Assembly (NCBI GenBank): GCA_050740975.1
Contig: JBOIEE010000026.1
Location: forward strand, 1 to 24,854
From: JBOHHR01 sp050740975
GTDB lineage: Bacteria > Pseudomonadota > Gammaproteobacteria > JBOHHR01
DNA length: 24,854 bases
Reading direction: 5' to 3'
A model generated the notes under the pieces. The model did no database searches. It worked only from the letters and a program-made list of their open reading frames with translations, and had not been told where the DNA came from. A program made the translations under genes and the position numbers. Shown piece by piece: positions 1 to 7,694 of this stretch. Every line of letters begins with the position of its first letter. Position 1 is the first letter of the stretch.

Positions 1-345
1 AAGGGGGCGTCCATCCCATTAGCAGACGGCATAGTAGCCGAACGCCCACCGTAATGGGTGGGACAGGGTGAAGGCCGAAACCTTCGGCAGAGAGTAAGTC
101 GGCTGAGCCTCGGAACCCGTAATGGCATGGCTCAATCCTTACTTGTAGCAGGAATTACTATTTTAGGTTGGGTAAGCTTGCACAGGAAGCGTTGCACCAG
201 GGGATGCATGGAACAGGGCTTAGGCACCAAGGGAGGCATATGGGGTGACTGGTGGTCGGCCAGCGGTACCACTGTGCGTACTAAGGCCGTGCGCCGCTTA
301 CACTCGGTGTTACTTTCAACTGAGGCGACGAATTGCACCTCGCGT
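1..345. other. Stem-loop-rich stretch, possible structured-RNA or retroelement remnant
   Basis: No reading frame here looks like a real protein; the longest (58-351, plus) has no recognisable motif. The DNA is full of short perfect stems. Examples are CGGC-ATAGTA-GCCG near 27-40, CCCACC-GTAAT-GGGTGG near 46-62, and GCCGAA-ACC-TTCGGC near 74-88. Stems continue to about position 290. The wording resembles the folded leader upstream of some group II intron maturase genes, which is a memory-based inference. I could not find the diagnostic domain V helix or a maturase ORF on either strand. It may continue beyond the left edge of the window. Confidence 0.3.
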
Positions 346-368
346 GCTTAGCTGCAGCCGAGGGTCTT

Positions 369-861
369 TCAGCCGGAAGCGGTTCTTGCCCTATAGAGCG
401 CCGCGTCTCGCGCGCTAAAGCAGCACGCGATAATGGTCTCGATCCTGTTCTCGTGCTCTCCCATCACCCTAACGGCGATGTCGGCGGCTTTCCGGGGGGT
501 ATCCATAAGCCCCGGTGCTGATGCAAGGAAACGCGATGGACTGAACACCATGCTCTAAAGCGAGCTCAAAGGAGCGACGATAACACGCCGCCAGTAGCTC
601 CGCCTCGCCGTGTGCGCCAGCTCGCCAGATCGGACCAATAGTATGAATCACCCATTTTGCGGGCAGTTTAAATCCCGGGGTGATCTTGGCATCGCCGGTC
701 GGGCAGCCTCCGAGCGCTCGACATGCCTTAAGGAGTTGCGGTCCCGCAGCTCGATGAATGGCCCCGTCAACCCCCCCTCCACCGAGCAGTGTGGTGTTCG
801 CCGCGTTTACGATGGCGTCCACCACCAGCGAGGTGATATCACCTTCCATGATCTGGATCAT
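369..861 (-). pseudogene. ymdB: Macrodomain protein (YmdB-like ADP-ribose hydrolase), frameshifted
   Basis: Macrodomain enzymes bind ADP-ribose and remove it from O-acetyl-ADP-ribose or from modified macromolecules in the cytoplasm. The frame starting at 861 shows the family signatures GDIT (residues 7-10), NAAN (19-22), a GGGGVDGAIHRAAG loop, and ISTGAYGYP near residue 120. After that motif the frame runs into a false tail and stops. The correct continuation (KAADIAVRVMGEHENRI..., ending in a tail like that of E. coli YmdB) lies in another minus frame down to 369. Removing one base from the six-G run at 494-499 (six C on the coding strand) joins the two into a protein of about 163 residues, the normal size. 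The start lies 14 bases after sspB, so it could be the last gene of that operon. The break may be real decay, slippage at the C run, or a sequencing error. Confidence 0.8.
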
Positions 862-875
862 CGCTTGGCTGGACG

Positions 876-1316
876 CTATTTGATCACTTTCAGCTGCGGT
901 TTTTTGCTCCGCTTTGCTCCGGGTGGCTCGGTGGGATCGTGTACGAGTGTGTCATCAGAAGGAAACGCCATCCCGCTGTTTGTCTCTTTGGCGTATATCG
1001 CTTCCACGGCCGGCAGCGGCACACGGATTTCGAAAGCGGCTCCACGGAATCGTGCCTTCAAGCTTAAGCATTCGTTTCCGATGTGTAGATCACGGGCCGC
1101 GGAAGGGGCGATATTGAGCACGATCTTGCCCTCTTCAACATATTGCGTTGGGACTTCAACCCCTCGAGTCTGGGCATTTACGATTAAATGCGGTGTCAGA
1201 CCGTTATCGAGCATCCATTCATACAGGGCGCGAATGAAATAGGGTTTTGCTGAGGACAGCTCCACCGTTTGCTGCTTGCGGTTAAGTTCCCTTTCCCAAT
1301 AACCCTGTTCGATCAA
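876..1316 (-). CDS. sspB: Stringent starvation protein B (SspB), ClpXP adaptor
   Basis: SspB tethers ssrA-tagged, stalled-translation products to the ClpXP protease. The core matches the family: PYFIRALYEWMLDNGLTPHL, then a VEEGKIVLNIAPSAARDL block, then VPLPAVEAIYAKETNSGMAF. The last roughly 25 residues are charged and end in KPQLKVIK, like the flexible ClpX-binding tail of other SspB proteins. The start is uncertain. The TTG at 1316 gives 146 residues but adds about 17 residues that E. coli SspB lacks. The GTG at 1263-1265 gives 129 residues beginning just before the conserved block. Neither has a strong ribosome binding site. It follows sspA closely, the usual arrangement. Confidence 0.93.
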   Translation of the reverse strand: MIEQGYWERELNRKQQTVELSSAKPYFIRALYEWMLDNGLTPHLIVNAQTRGVEVPTQYVEEGKIVLNIAPSAARDLHIGNECLSLKARFRGAAFEIRVPLPAVEAIYAKETNSGMAFPSDDTLVHDPTEPPGAKRSKKPQLKVIK

Positions 1317-1325
1317 GAAAAGGGG

Positions 1326-1955
1326 CTAGGGATTGGCAATCTCCCGTTCCTGAGGTGATAGGCTGATTCTAAACGCGGGGCGGGAGAATACCCGTTCCCC
1401 GTACTGGGTGATCGGCTTCGCCTGTATCGGGAGCTTGACCCCGTAATATCCATGCCGCCACAGTAGTGGCGCGAGACAGCAGTCGAGCAGAGAAAACTCT
1501 TCCGACAGGAAATATTCGTGACGGGCAAACACCACTGCTATGGCCGTAAGATTATCTTTAAACGCCTTACGGGCGTTGGCGGCAGCAATATCGTTATCGC
1601 TTTGCAAATCTTCGACGAGTCCGTACAGATCAAGCATCAGCCGTACCCGTAGCTGGCGGTTGTTAGCCCGAGCTACGGGATCGACGGGCATGAGCGGGGG
1701 ATGAGGAAACCGTTCATCCAAATACTCCATGATGATCTGCGGGTCGTATAGTACTAAGTCGCGATCGATCAAGGTGACCGCCGAATTGTAGGGATTTAGA
1801 TCGCGCAGATCTTCGGGAGGGTTGTCGGGATCAACATAGCTGATATCGAAGTTGATGTCTTTTTCCGCGAGCACGATGCGCACGCTGTGTCCAATGGGTT
1901 CGCCAGGCGCCGCAAATAGGGTCATGGTCGATCGTCGGTTCGCTAAAATGCTCAT
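1326..1955 (-). CDS. sspA: Stringent starvation protein A (SspA), GST-fold RNA polymerase-associated regulator
   Basis: SspA has a glutathione-S-transferase fold without known GST activity. In gammaproteobacteria it binds RNA polymerase and helps stress and stationary-phase gene control. The protein starts MSILANRRSTMTLF, matching the E. coli start, and has the thioredoxin-like half (VRIVLAEKDINFDI..., IIMEYLDERFPHPPLMP) and the helical C-terminal half (YFLSEEFSLLDCCLAPLLWR). The ATG at 1953-1955 gives 209 residues, close to the usual 212. The frame is open 25 codons further upstream, but that would run to within 42 bases of the petC stop and has no conservation I recognise. It lies between petC and sspB in the common petABC-sspAB order. 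Confidence 0.95.
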   Translation of the reverse strand: MSILANRRSTMTLFAAPGEPIGHSVRIVLAEKDINFDISYVDPDNPPEDLRDLNPYNSAVTLIDRDLVLYDPQIIMEYLDERFPHPPLMPVDPVARANNRQLRVRLMLDLYGLVEDLQSDNDIAAANARKAFKDNLTAIAVVFARHEYFLSEEFSLLDCCLAPLLWRHGYYGVKLPIQAKPITQYGERVFSRPAFRISLSPQEREIANP

Positions 1956-1987
1956 TGGGAATACCCGATCGAGAACACCGTTACGCT

Positions 1988-2725
1988 TCAGTGCACATCC
2001 TTCCAGTATTCTCGTTTTAGGGCATAGCACAAGAGGGAAAAAACCCCCAAAAACAGCAAAACGCTGGCGCCAAGGCGCTCCCGGACCATTCTTGCGGGCT
2101 CTGCGACATAGGCCAAAAAATTCACCAGATCTCTGACACCCGCTTGGTAAGCGGACTCGTCCAGCTTACCCGGGATGGTCACTTGCAGATGATCAAGGAT
2201 TTTCTCTTCCTTTCCCTCATGGTCCTTGCTGGTGCGATATACGGGAGTCTGCCAGCCTTGCAGCTCCCATAATACGTGCGGCATCGCGGTGTCCTCAAAC
2301 AAGCGGTTGTTGACCCCATTCGGTCGCTTGGGATCAAGATAAAAAACATTTAAAAAAGTATAGAGCCAATCCACACCTTTCGCGCGCGCGATAACGGACA
2401 GATCGGGCGGCGCCACCCCGAACCATTTCTCGGCGTCTTGGGCACGCATAGCGGCTTGCATCGTGTTGTTAATCTTATCCGTGACGAAAAGCAAATTGCT
2501 CTTGGCGACATCTTCCGGGATCTGAAGGTCTCTGGCGGCGCGGCTGAAACGCATATAGGCAGCCGAATGACAGCTCAAGCAGTGGTTGACAAATAGACCG
2601 GCCCCGCGTTGCAAGGATCGAACGTCGTTGGAGTCGATATTCGCTTTCATCAATTCTAGGTTTGAGCTGGCTGATGTCGGGGGTGTCAGGATAAACAGCC
2701 ACAGCGCGAACGCCCTCGCATTCAT
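1988..2725 (-). CDS. petC: Cytochrome c1, bc1 complex heme subunit
   Basis: Cytochrome c1 takes electrons from the Rieske protein and passes them to soluble cytochrome c on the periplasmic side of the bc1 complex. The heme motif CLSCH is at residues 49-53, and a Met in the TAMPH segment (about residue 148) is the likely sixth iron ligand. The N-terminus (about 1-20) is a short hydrophobic export signal. A single C-terminal membrane helix (about 214-234) is followed by the basic anchor KREYWKDVH. The length, 245 residues, is normal for a beta/gammaproteobacterial type. The ATG overlaps the petB stop in an ATGA, so the two are translationally coupled. Confidence 0.97.
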   Translation of the reverse strand: MNARAFALWLFILTPPTSASSNLELMKANIDSNDVRSLQRGAGLFVNHCLSCHSAAYMRFSRAARDLQIPEDVAKSNLLFVTDKINNTMQAAMRAQDAEKWFGVAPPDLSVIARAKGVDWLYTFLNVFYLDPKRPNGVNNRLFEDTAMPHVLWELQGWQTPVYRTSKDHEGKEEKILDHLQVTIPGKLDESAYQAGVRDLVNFLAYVAEPARMVRERLGASVLLFLGVFSLLCYALKREYWKDVH

Positions 2726-3930
2726 GGATAGCGCACCTTCTCCGGTACCGGTTTAGTCTTATCCAGCTTCGTGTACACCGGCATAAGCAAGAAAAATGCG
2801 AAGTACAGCACGGTGAAGATGCGCGCCGGGATGGGGCTCGGCGGCTGGGTGCCCAAATACCCCAGGGCCAGGAAGCTTACGACAAAAATACCGAGCGCGA
2901 TCTTATAGTAATCCCCCCGGTAGCGTATCGACTTGACTCGGCTTCGATCGAGCCAGGGAAGGAAAAAGAACAAGAAGATCGCGGCGTTCATCGCGAGCGC
3001 GCCACCGAACTTGTCCGGTATGGCGCGAAGGATGGCATAGAATGGGGTGAAATACCAAACAGGCACGATGTGCTCGGGGGTCTTCAGGGGATCCGCGGGA
3101 ATGAAGTTGTTGTCTTCGAGGAACCATCCGCCAAAGCTTGGCATGTAGAAGATGACGGCGGCGAACAGAAAAAGAAATACGGCGATCCCGAACAGGTCTT
3201 TCACCGTGTAATAGGGGTGAAACGGAATGCCATCCAGCGGTATTCCCTGGGGAGATTTTTTCTCCTTTATCTCGATCCCATCGGGATTGTTCGATCCGAC
3301 CTCATGCAGCGCCATGATGTGGATCACAACCAGGAACACCAGCACCAGCGGGACCGCGATCACATGCAAGGAGAAAAACCGGTTCAAGGTCATGTCCGAG
3401 ATCACGTAATCGCCCCGGATCCACAGGGCCAGGTCTTCCCCGATGACGGGGATGGCGCCGAACAGCGACACGATCACCTGGGCTCCCCAATACGACATTT
3501 GCCCCCAAGGCAATAGATAACCTAGGAAGGATTCCACCATCAGCGCGAGATAAATGAACACACCGATGATCCAAAGCAGTTCCCTGGGGTTTCTGTAGGA
3601 ACCGTACAGCAGAGCGCGAAACATATGCAGATAGACGCAGATGAAAAAAGCGGACGCGCCGGTAGAATGCAGGTAGCGGATCAACCAACCCCACTCGACG
3701 TCACGCATGATGTATTCCACGGAGCCAAAGGCCTGTTCCGCATCGGGCTTGTAGCTCATGGTCAGCCAGATCCCGGTGACGATCTGTATCACCAGCACTA
3801 CCAGCGCGAGTGAGCCGAAAAAGTACCAAATGTTAAAGTTCTTAGGCGCGTAATACTTCGCTACGTGCTCGTTCCACAACTTGCTGAGTGGAAAACGGGC
3901 ATCGACCCAGTCTAGAAATCTTGAACTCAT
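2722..3930 (-). CDS. petB: Cytochrome b, bc1 complex membrane subunit
   Basis: This is the quinol-oxidising, two-heme core of the bc1 complex. It has eight predicted membrane helices in 402 residues. The heme ligands are His88/His102 in the second helix and His189/His204 in the fourth, so the second pair is one residue further apart than the first. The quinol-site loop that reads PEWY in mitochondria and alphaproteobacteria is PVWY here (residues 290-293): the usual acidic residue is replaced by Val. To my knowledge this variant occurs in some beta- and gammaproteobacteria. The gene overlaps petA by four bases (ATGA) at its start and petC by four at its end, a tight three-gene operon. Confidence 0.98.
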   Translation of the reverse strand: MSSRFLDWVDARFPLSKLWNEHVAKYYAPKNFNIWYFFGSLALVVLVIQIVTGIWLTMSYKPDAEQAFGSVEYIMRDVEWGWLIRYLHSTGASAFFICVYLHMFRALLYGSYRNPRELLWIIGVFIYLALMVESFLGYLLPWGQMSYWGAQVIVSLFGAIPVIGEDLALWIRGDYVISDMTLNRFFSLHVIAVPLVLVFLVVIHIMALHEVGSNNPDGIEIKEKKSPQGIPLDGIPFHPYYTVKDLFGIAVFLFLFAAVIFYMPSFGGWFLEDNNFIPADPLKTPEHIVPVWYFTPFYAILRAIPDKFGGALAMNAAIFLFFFLPWLDRSRVKSIRYRGDYYKIALGIFVVSFLALGYLGTQPPSPIPARIFTVLYFAFFLLMPVYTKLDKTKPVPEKVRYP

Positions 3931-4544
3931 GAATGCTCCTGGCTGCTGTCTACTCCGATGAGCAGACGGCTGTCGCTTAAGAATTCATGGCGTGGCACGA
4001 CCAAATTGGTCGGTGCCGGCACGCCCTTGTACACCCGGCCCGCCATATCGAAGCGGGAGCCGTGGCAGGGGCAGAAAAACCCGCCCTTGTCATCGCTTAC
4101 GTCGGCGTTGTATTGACCCACCGGCAGATACAATGGGGAGCAACCGAAGTGCGTGCATATGCCGACGACGACGAAATATTCCTGCCTGATGGAGCGTCGG
4201 GTATTACGTGCGTATTCGGGCTGTTCCGATTGGGCAGAGGCGGGATCACGCAGCAAGTCGTTCAATCCTTCCAAGGCGGTGACCACAGCCTCGGTACGGC
4301 GCACGATCCAAACGGGTTTGCCTTGCCATTTGCCGATAATGCGCTGGCCCGGTTCCAGCTTGCTGATATCCATCTCGATGGGTGCGCCCTGCGCCTTGGC
4401 CTTGGCACTGGGCTGAAACGAGGAGAAAAAAGGCACACTCGCAAATCCGATCCCGACCCCGCCCATCACCGTAGTCGCTGCGCTCAAAAAGCGCCGGCGG
4501 TTTTTATTCACACCCTGTTTACGATTTGACGAGTCTTCGGCCAC
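3927..4544 (-). CDS. petA: Rieske iron-sulfur subunit of the bc1 complex
   Basis: The Rieske protein carries the 2Fe-2S cluster that moves electrons from quinol to cytochrome c1. Its cluster boxes are clear: CTHFGC at residues 130-135 and CPCHGS at 158-163. The predicted ligands are Cys130, His132, Cys158 and His161, with Cys135 and Cys160 forming the disulfide. The N-terminus has a twin-arginine motif (RRRFL, 16-20) followed by a membrane helix (about 23-42), typical of Tat-exported Rieske proteins. At 205 residues it is full length. The start is GTG at 4544, with AGAGGA a few bases upstream. It is the first gene of petABC and begins 66 bases after hisC. Confidence 0.97.
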   Translation of the reverse strand: MAEDSSNRKQGVNKNRRRFLSAATTVMGGVGIGFASVPFFSSFQPSAKAKAQGAPIEMDISKLEPGQRIIGKWQGKPVWIVRRTEAVVTALEGLNDLLRDPASAQSEQPEYARNTRRSIRQEYFVVVGICTHFGCSPLYLPVGQYNADVSDDKGGFFCPCHGSRFDMAGRVYKGVPAPTNLVVPRHEFLSDSRLLIGVDSSQEHS

Positions 4545-4582
4545 AGCTTCCTCTAACAGCTTGTTCGACGTGATTTAGGCGT

Positions 4583-4616
4583 CCCCCAAACCGAGAACCT
4601 ACCCCCATCCCTACCC
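4583..4616 (-). promoter_or_regulatory. G-rich tract between hisC and petA, possible G-quadruplex
   Basis: On the minus (mRNA-sense) strand there are four runs of three or more G: 4614-4616, 4609-4611, 4602-4606 and 4583-4587. The first three are separated by two bases each; the last gap is 14 bases. The tract spans the hisC stop codon and sits about 40-70 bases upstream of the petA start. It could fold as an RNA G-quadruplex affecting petA expression, or be chance. No standard terminator is seen in this gap. Confidence 0.3.
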
Positions 4617-5696
4617 GACCGAGGCCAGTGCTTGGAGAACGATCTCGTTTTCTTCCGGGGTTCCCACGGTTACCCGAATACACCCCTCCACCAAAGGATG
4701 CGCCCCAGTCAGATCTTTGATCAGAACGCCTTTTTGCTTCAGTCTATCGGCCAAGTCATCGCGTCGCTTATTCACAAGTGTAAGAAAGTTTGTTTTACTA
4801 GGCCAGAGTTTTATCTGCGGCATAGCGTCTAGTCGTTCCGCTAAGCGTTCGCGGTCTGCGCATATGCGGGCGATCTGCTGTTCCAACACCCGCACATGAC
4901 CCAGCATGAAAAGAGCGCTTGCCTGCGAGAGCGTGTTTAGATTATACGGCAGCCGCACCTTGTTGATCTCCCGGATCCAATCCCATGCACCGACCAGCGC
5001 GCCAACGCGCAGTCCCGCCAGACCGCACTTGGAGAGTGTACGCAGGATCAGCAAGTTTGGGTAGCTAGAGAGATCGGGCAGAAACGTGGCCTTGGAGAAC
5101 TCGTGGTACGCTTCATCGATCAGCACCACACCAGGGCTCGCCCGCAGGATGCGCTCTATGTCGCTGCGCGCGAACAAGTTTGCAGTCGGATTGTTGGGGT
5201 AGGCCAAAAACACCGCGGCGGGTTGGTGGCGAGCGATCGCCGCTAGCATAGCCTCCAGATCTAAAGCGAAATCGCTGCTGCAAAGCGGTACCCCGACAAA
5301 ACGCAAGCCGACACATTGCGCGATGATCCGGTACATCGCAAACGTCGGTTCGGGGGCGAGCACACAGCGTCCTTGTCCCGCCACAGTGAGTAGGATCATC
5401 TGGATTAATTCGTCGGAACCGTTGCCGAGCAGAAGGCCCGCATCTGGCGGAAGCCCGAGGAACTCGCGCAGCTTCTCTTTAAGCGCTTGGGCCTCGGGGT
5501 CGGGATAGCGGTTAAGCGCGGCGTTACGCAAACTCTGCAGCCAGGGATCGCGCAGATCGTCGGGCCACGAATAGGGATTTTCCATCGCGTCCAACTTTAC
5601 CATACCCGTGTTCGCCGGCACGTGGTAAGCGGTGAGGGCGTGGATTTCGGGTCTTACCCAACGTGCCGGCGGCTGTGATGCAAGAGCGGTCGCCAT
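4611..5696 (-). CDS. hisC: Histidinol-phosphate aminotransferase
   Basis: HisC is a PLP enzyme that converts imidazole-acetol phosphate and glutamate to histidinol phosphate. The fold type I aminotransferase marks are present: LGNGSDELI (residues 90-98), AYPNNPT (175-181), the PLP-pairing Asp204 in VLIDEAYHEF, and Lys223 in LRTLSKCGLAGLRVG as the Schiff-base lysine. The ATG at 5694-5696 is chosen because it overlaps the hisD stop (TAATG) and gives 361 residues, close to the family's usual 350-360. The open frame extends 17 codons upstream inside hisD, but that is not needed. It is the third gene of the hisG-hisD-hisC set. Confidence 0.95.
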   Translation of the reverse strand: MATALASQPPARWVRPEIHALTAYHVPANTGMVKLDAMENPYSWPDDLRDPWLQSLRNAALNRYPDPEAQALKEKLREFLGLPPDAGLLLGNGSDELIQMILLTVAGQGRCVLAPEPTFAMYRIIAQCVGLRFVGVPLCSSDFALDLEAMLAAIARHQPAAVFLAYPNNPTANLFARSDIERILRASPGVVLIDEAYHEFSKATFLPDLSSYPNLLILRTLSKCGLAGLRVGALVGAWDWIREINKVRLPYNLNTLSQASALFMLGHVRVLEQQIARICADRERLAERLDAMPQIKLWPSKTNFLTLVNKRRDDLADRLKQKGVLIKDLTGAHPLVEGCIRVTVGTPEENEIVLQALASVG

Positions 5697-6997
5697 TATT
5701 TTTGATCGACGCGATATTCTGCGGAACGGGCATGTGCGGTCAGGCATTCCGCCCGCGCCAGGGTCGACGCGATCCTCCCCAGCTCCTTCGCGGCGCTTGG
5801 GGAGCAGTGGATAAGGGAAGAGCGTTTCTGAAAGTCATATACCCCCAAGGGTGAGGAAAACCTCGCAGTGCGCGCGGTTGGCAGGATGTGGTTCGGGCCG
5901 GCACAATAGTCTCCCAACGCTTCTGCTGTATGCCGGCCCATGAATATCGCGCCGGCGTGGCGGATTTTCGGAAGCAGCGCTTCCGGATCGGCCACAGACA
6001 GCTCCAAGTGTTCCGGTGCGATATAGTTGACCAAAGCCACGGCTTCTTCCAAATCCTTAACTTCAATCAAAGCGCCTCGCGTAGCTAAGGAAGCGCGGAT
6101 GATTGCGGCGCGCTCCATTGCCTCGATCTCCCTTAAGATGCTGTCCCGCACCGCGTCTAAAAAGCCGGGATCGGGGCTCAACAAGATGGCCTGAGCGTGC
6201 TCGTCGTGCTCGGCTTGGGCAAACAAATCCATGGCGATCCAATCTGGATCCGTCCCTCCATCGCACACGATCAAGATCTCCGATGGGCCGGCGATCATGT
6301 CGATACCGACAGTGCCGAAAACCATGGCCTTGGCTCGCGCCACATAGATGTTCCCGGGCCCCACGATCTTGTCCACTTTCGGCACCGTCTGGGTGCCAAA
6401 GGCCAAGGCCGCCACGGCTTGTGCCCCTCCGATGGTGTAGACACGGTTGACCCCGGCGAGCGCGGCGGCAGCAAGCACGGTCGTGTCCAGCCGATCATCG
6501 GGGGCGGGCACCACCATGATGATTTCGGCGACGCCCGCGACCTTGGCCGGGATGATGTTCATCAACACCGAAGACGGATAGGCGGCTTTTCCTCCGGGCA
6601 CGTACACGCCCACGCGGTCTAAAGAGGTGACCCGCTGCCCCAATACCGTTCCGTCGACTTCGGTATAAGTCCAGGATCCTTGCAACTGGCGCTTATGGAA
6701 ACCCCAGATCCGTTCCGCGGAAGCTTCCAAGGCTTGGCGTACGCTGGGATCAAGCTCCTCCAAGCAAAGGCTCAGATCCCTCGCCGGGATCAGAAAATCA
6801 CGGGCGCTTTTTAACTGCCGCCGGTCCCAGCGATTGCTGTACTCCAACAGCGCTTCATCGCCGCGGGCACGCACCTGCGCCAGAATGTCTCGTACCGCCT
6901 CATCTACGTCACCCGTTTCCTCTCGATCCCACGCCAGGAGAGCGTCCAAGCGGGGGAAAAAATCACGGGCGCTGGTTTGCAGCCTGTTAATGCTCAT
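5696..6997 (-). CDS. hisD: Histidinol dehydrogenase
   Basis: HisD is a zinc- and NAD-dependent enzyme that catalyses the last two oxidations of histidine synthesis, from histidinol to histidine. Family blocks visible in order are GVYVPGGKAAYPSSVLM, VNRVYTIGGAQAVAALAFGT, KVDKIVGPGNIYVARAK, MIAGPSEILIVCD, the metal-site segment AQAEHDEHAQAILLSP, IAPEHLEL and AGPNHILPT. The length is 433 residues, normal for the family. It begins with ATG 37 bases after hisG, and its TAA shares a base with the hisC ATG, indicating translational coupling. Confidence 0.98.
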   Translation of the reverse strand: MSINRLQTSARDFFPRLDALLAWDREETGDVDEAVRDILAQVRARGDEALLEYSNRWDRRQLKSARDFLIPARDLSLCLEELDPSVRQALEASAERIWGFHKRQLQGSWTYTEVDGTVLGQRVTSLDRVGVYVPGGKAAYPSSVLMNIIPAKVAGVAEIIMVVPAPDDRLDTTVLAAAALAGVNRVYTIGGAQAVAALAFGTQTVPKVDKIVGPGNIYVARAKAMVFGTVGIDMIAGPSEILIVCDGGTDPDWIAMDLFAQAEHDEHAQAILLSPDPGFLDAVRDSILREIEAMERAAIIRASLATRGALIEVKDLEEAVALVNYIAPEHLELSVADPEALLPKIRHAGAIFMGRHTAEALGDYCAGPNHILPTARTARFSSPLGVYDFQKRSSLIHCSPSAAKELGRIASTLARAECLTAHARSAEYRVDQK

Positions 6998-7034
6998 ATG
7001 TTTGAAACGTTGTGTCCCAGGATATCCGGCCCGC

Positions 7035-7688
7035 TCATGGCCGCGGATCCACCGCTACCGTGAGGCGACCGAGTAATGCTTTAATCTCTTTGTGTTTCAC
7101 TTTCATCGCCGCCTTGTTGACTACCAGCCGCGCGCTTATCTTAGCGATCGTATCCAGAGGCGCCAAGCCGTTTGCCCTTAAGGTGTTGCCGGTATCCATG
7201 AGATCGACGATCCAGTCCGCTAACCCGGCTAAAGGCGCCAGCTCCATAGAACCGTAAAGCCTGATGACCTCGACCGGTTGGCCGCGCTGGGCGAAAAAGC
7301 GTCGCGTGGTTGAGACGTACTTGGTCGCGATGCGTACCGGTGTATGCCTAACACGGGTGTTCTCCCGGCCCGCCACCACCAGGGTACAGCGCGCGATCCC
7401 CAAGTCCAAGGGTTCATAGAGGCCGCCTCCCGCGTATTCCAACAACACGTCCTTTCCCACCACCCCCAGATCGGCCGCACCGTACTCCACATAGGTGGGT
7501 ACGTCGGCGCTGCGGGTCACCACCAGTGTGATCCCGGGGTCACTGGTTGTCAGGATCAGCTTGCGCGAGATTTCGGGATCATCGCGCAACTGGATGCCGA
7601 TGCGCGCGAACAGGGGTAGAGCATCTTGGAAAATCCTTCCTTTCGCCAGCGCAATGGTGAGTCCAGCGTTTGTATCAGGTGTATTCAC
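7035..7688 (-). CDS. hisG: ATP phosphoribosyltransferase, short form
   Basis: HisG starts histidine synthesis by joining ATP and PRPP. At 217 residues this is the short form, which lacks the C-terminal ACT-like regulatory domain and is known to need the partner HisZ for activity and feedback control. Visible blocks are IALAKGRIFQDALPL at the N-terminus, YGAADLGVVGKDVLLEY, and the PRPP loop DTGNTLRANGL (about residues 166-176). No hisZ lies in this window; in many proteobacteria it sits elsewhere, near purA. The start is GTG at 7688, six bases after murA. An earlier start is unlikely given that spacing. Confidence 0.95.
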   Translation of the reverse strand: MNTPDTNAGLTIALAKGRIFQDALPLFARIGIQLRDDPEISRKLILTTSDPGITLVVTRSADVPTYVEYGAADLGVVGKDVLLEYAGGGLYEPLDLGIARCTLVVAGRENTRVRHTPVRIATKYVSTTRRFFAQRGQPVEVIRLYGSMELAPLAGLADWIVDLMDTGNTLRANGLAPLDTIAKISARLVVNKAAMKVKHKEIKALLGRLTVAVDPRP

Positions 7689-7694
7689 GAGAAA

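Noticed and set aside
1..345. Complete group II intron with maturase
   Set aside because: No domain V helix, no reverse transcriptase frame and no clear splice borders; only a general resemblance of the folded leader.
2903..3694. Overlapping frames on both strands within petB
   Set aside because: They are antisense or shifted shadows of cytochrome b, with no motifs of their own.
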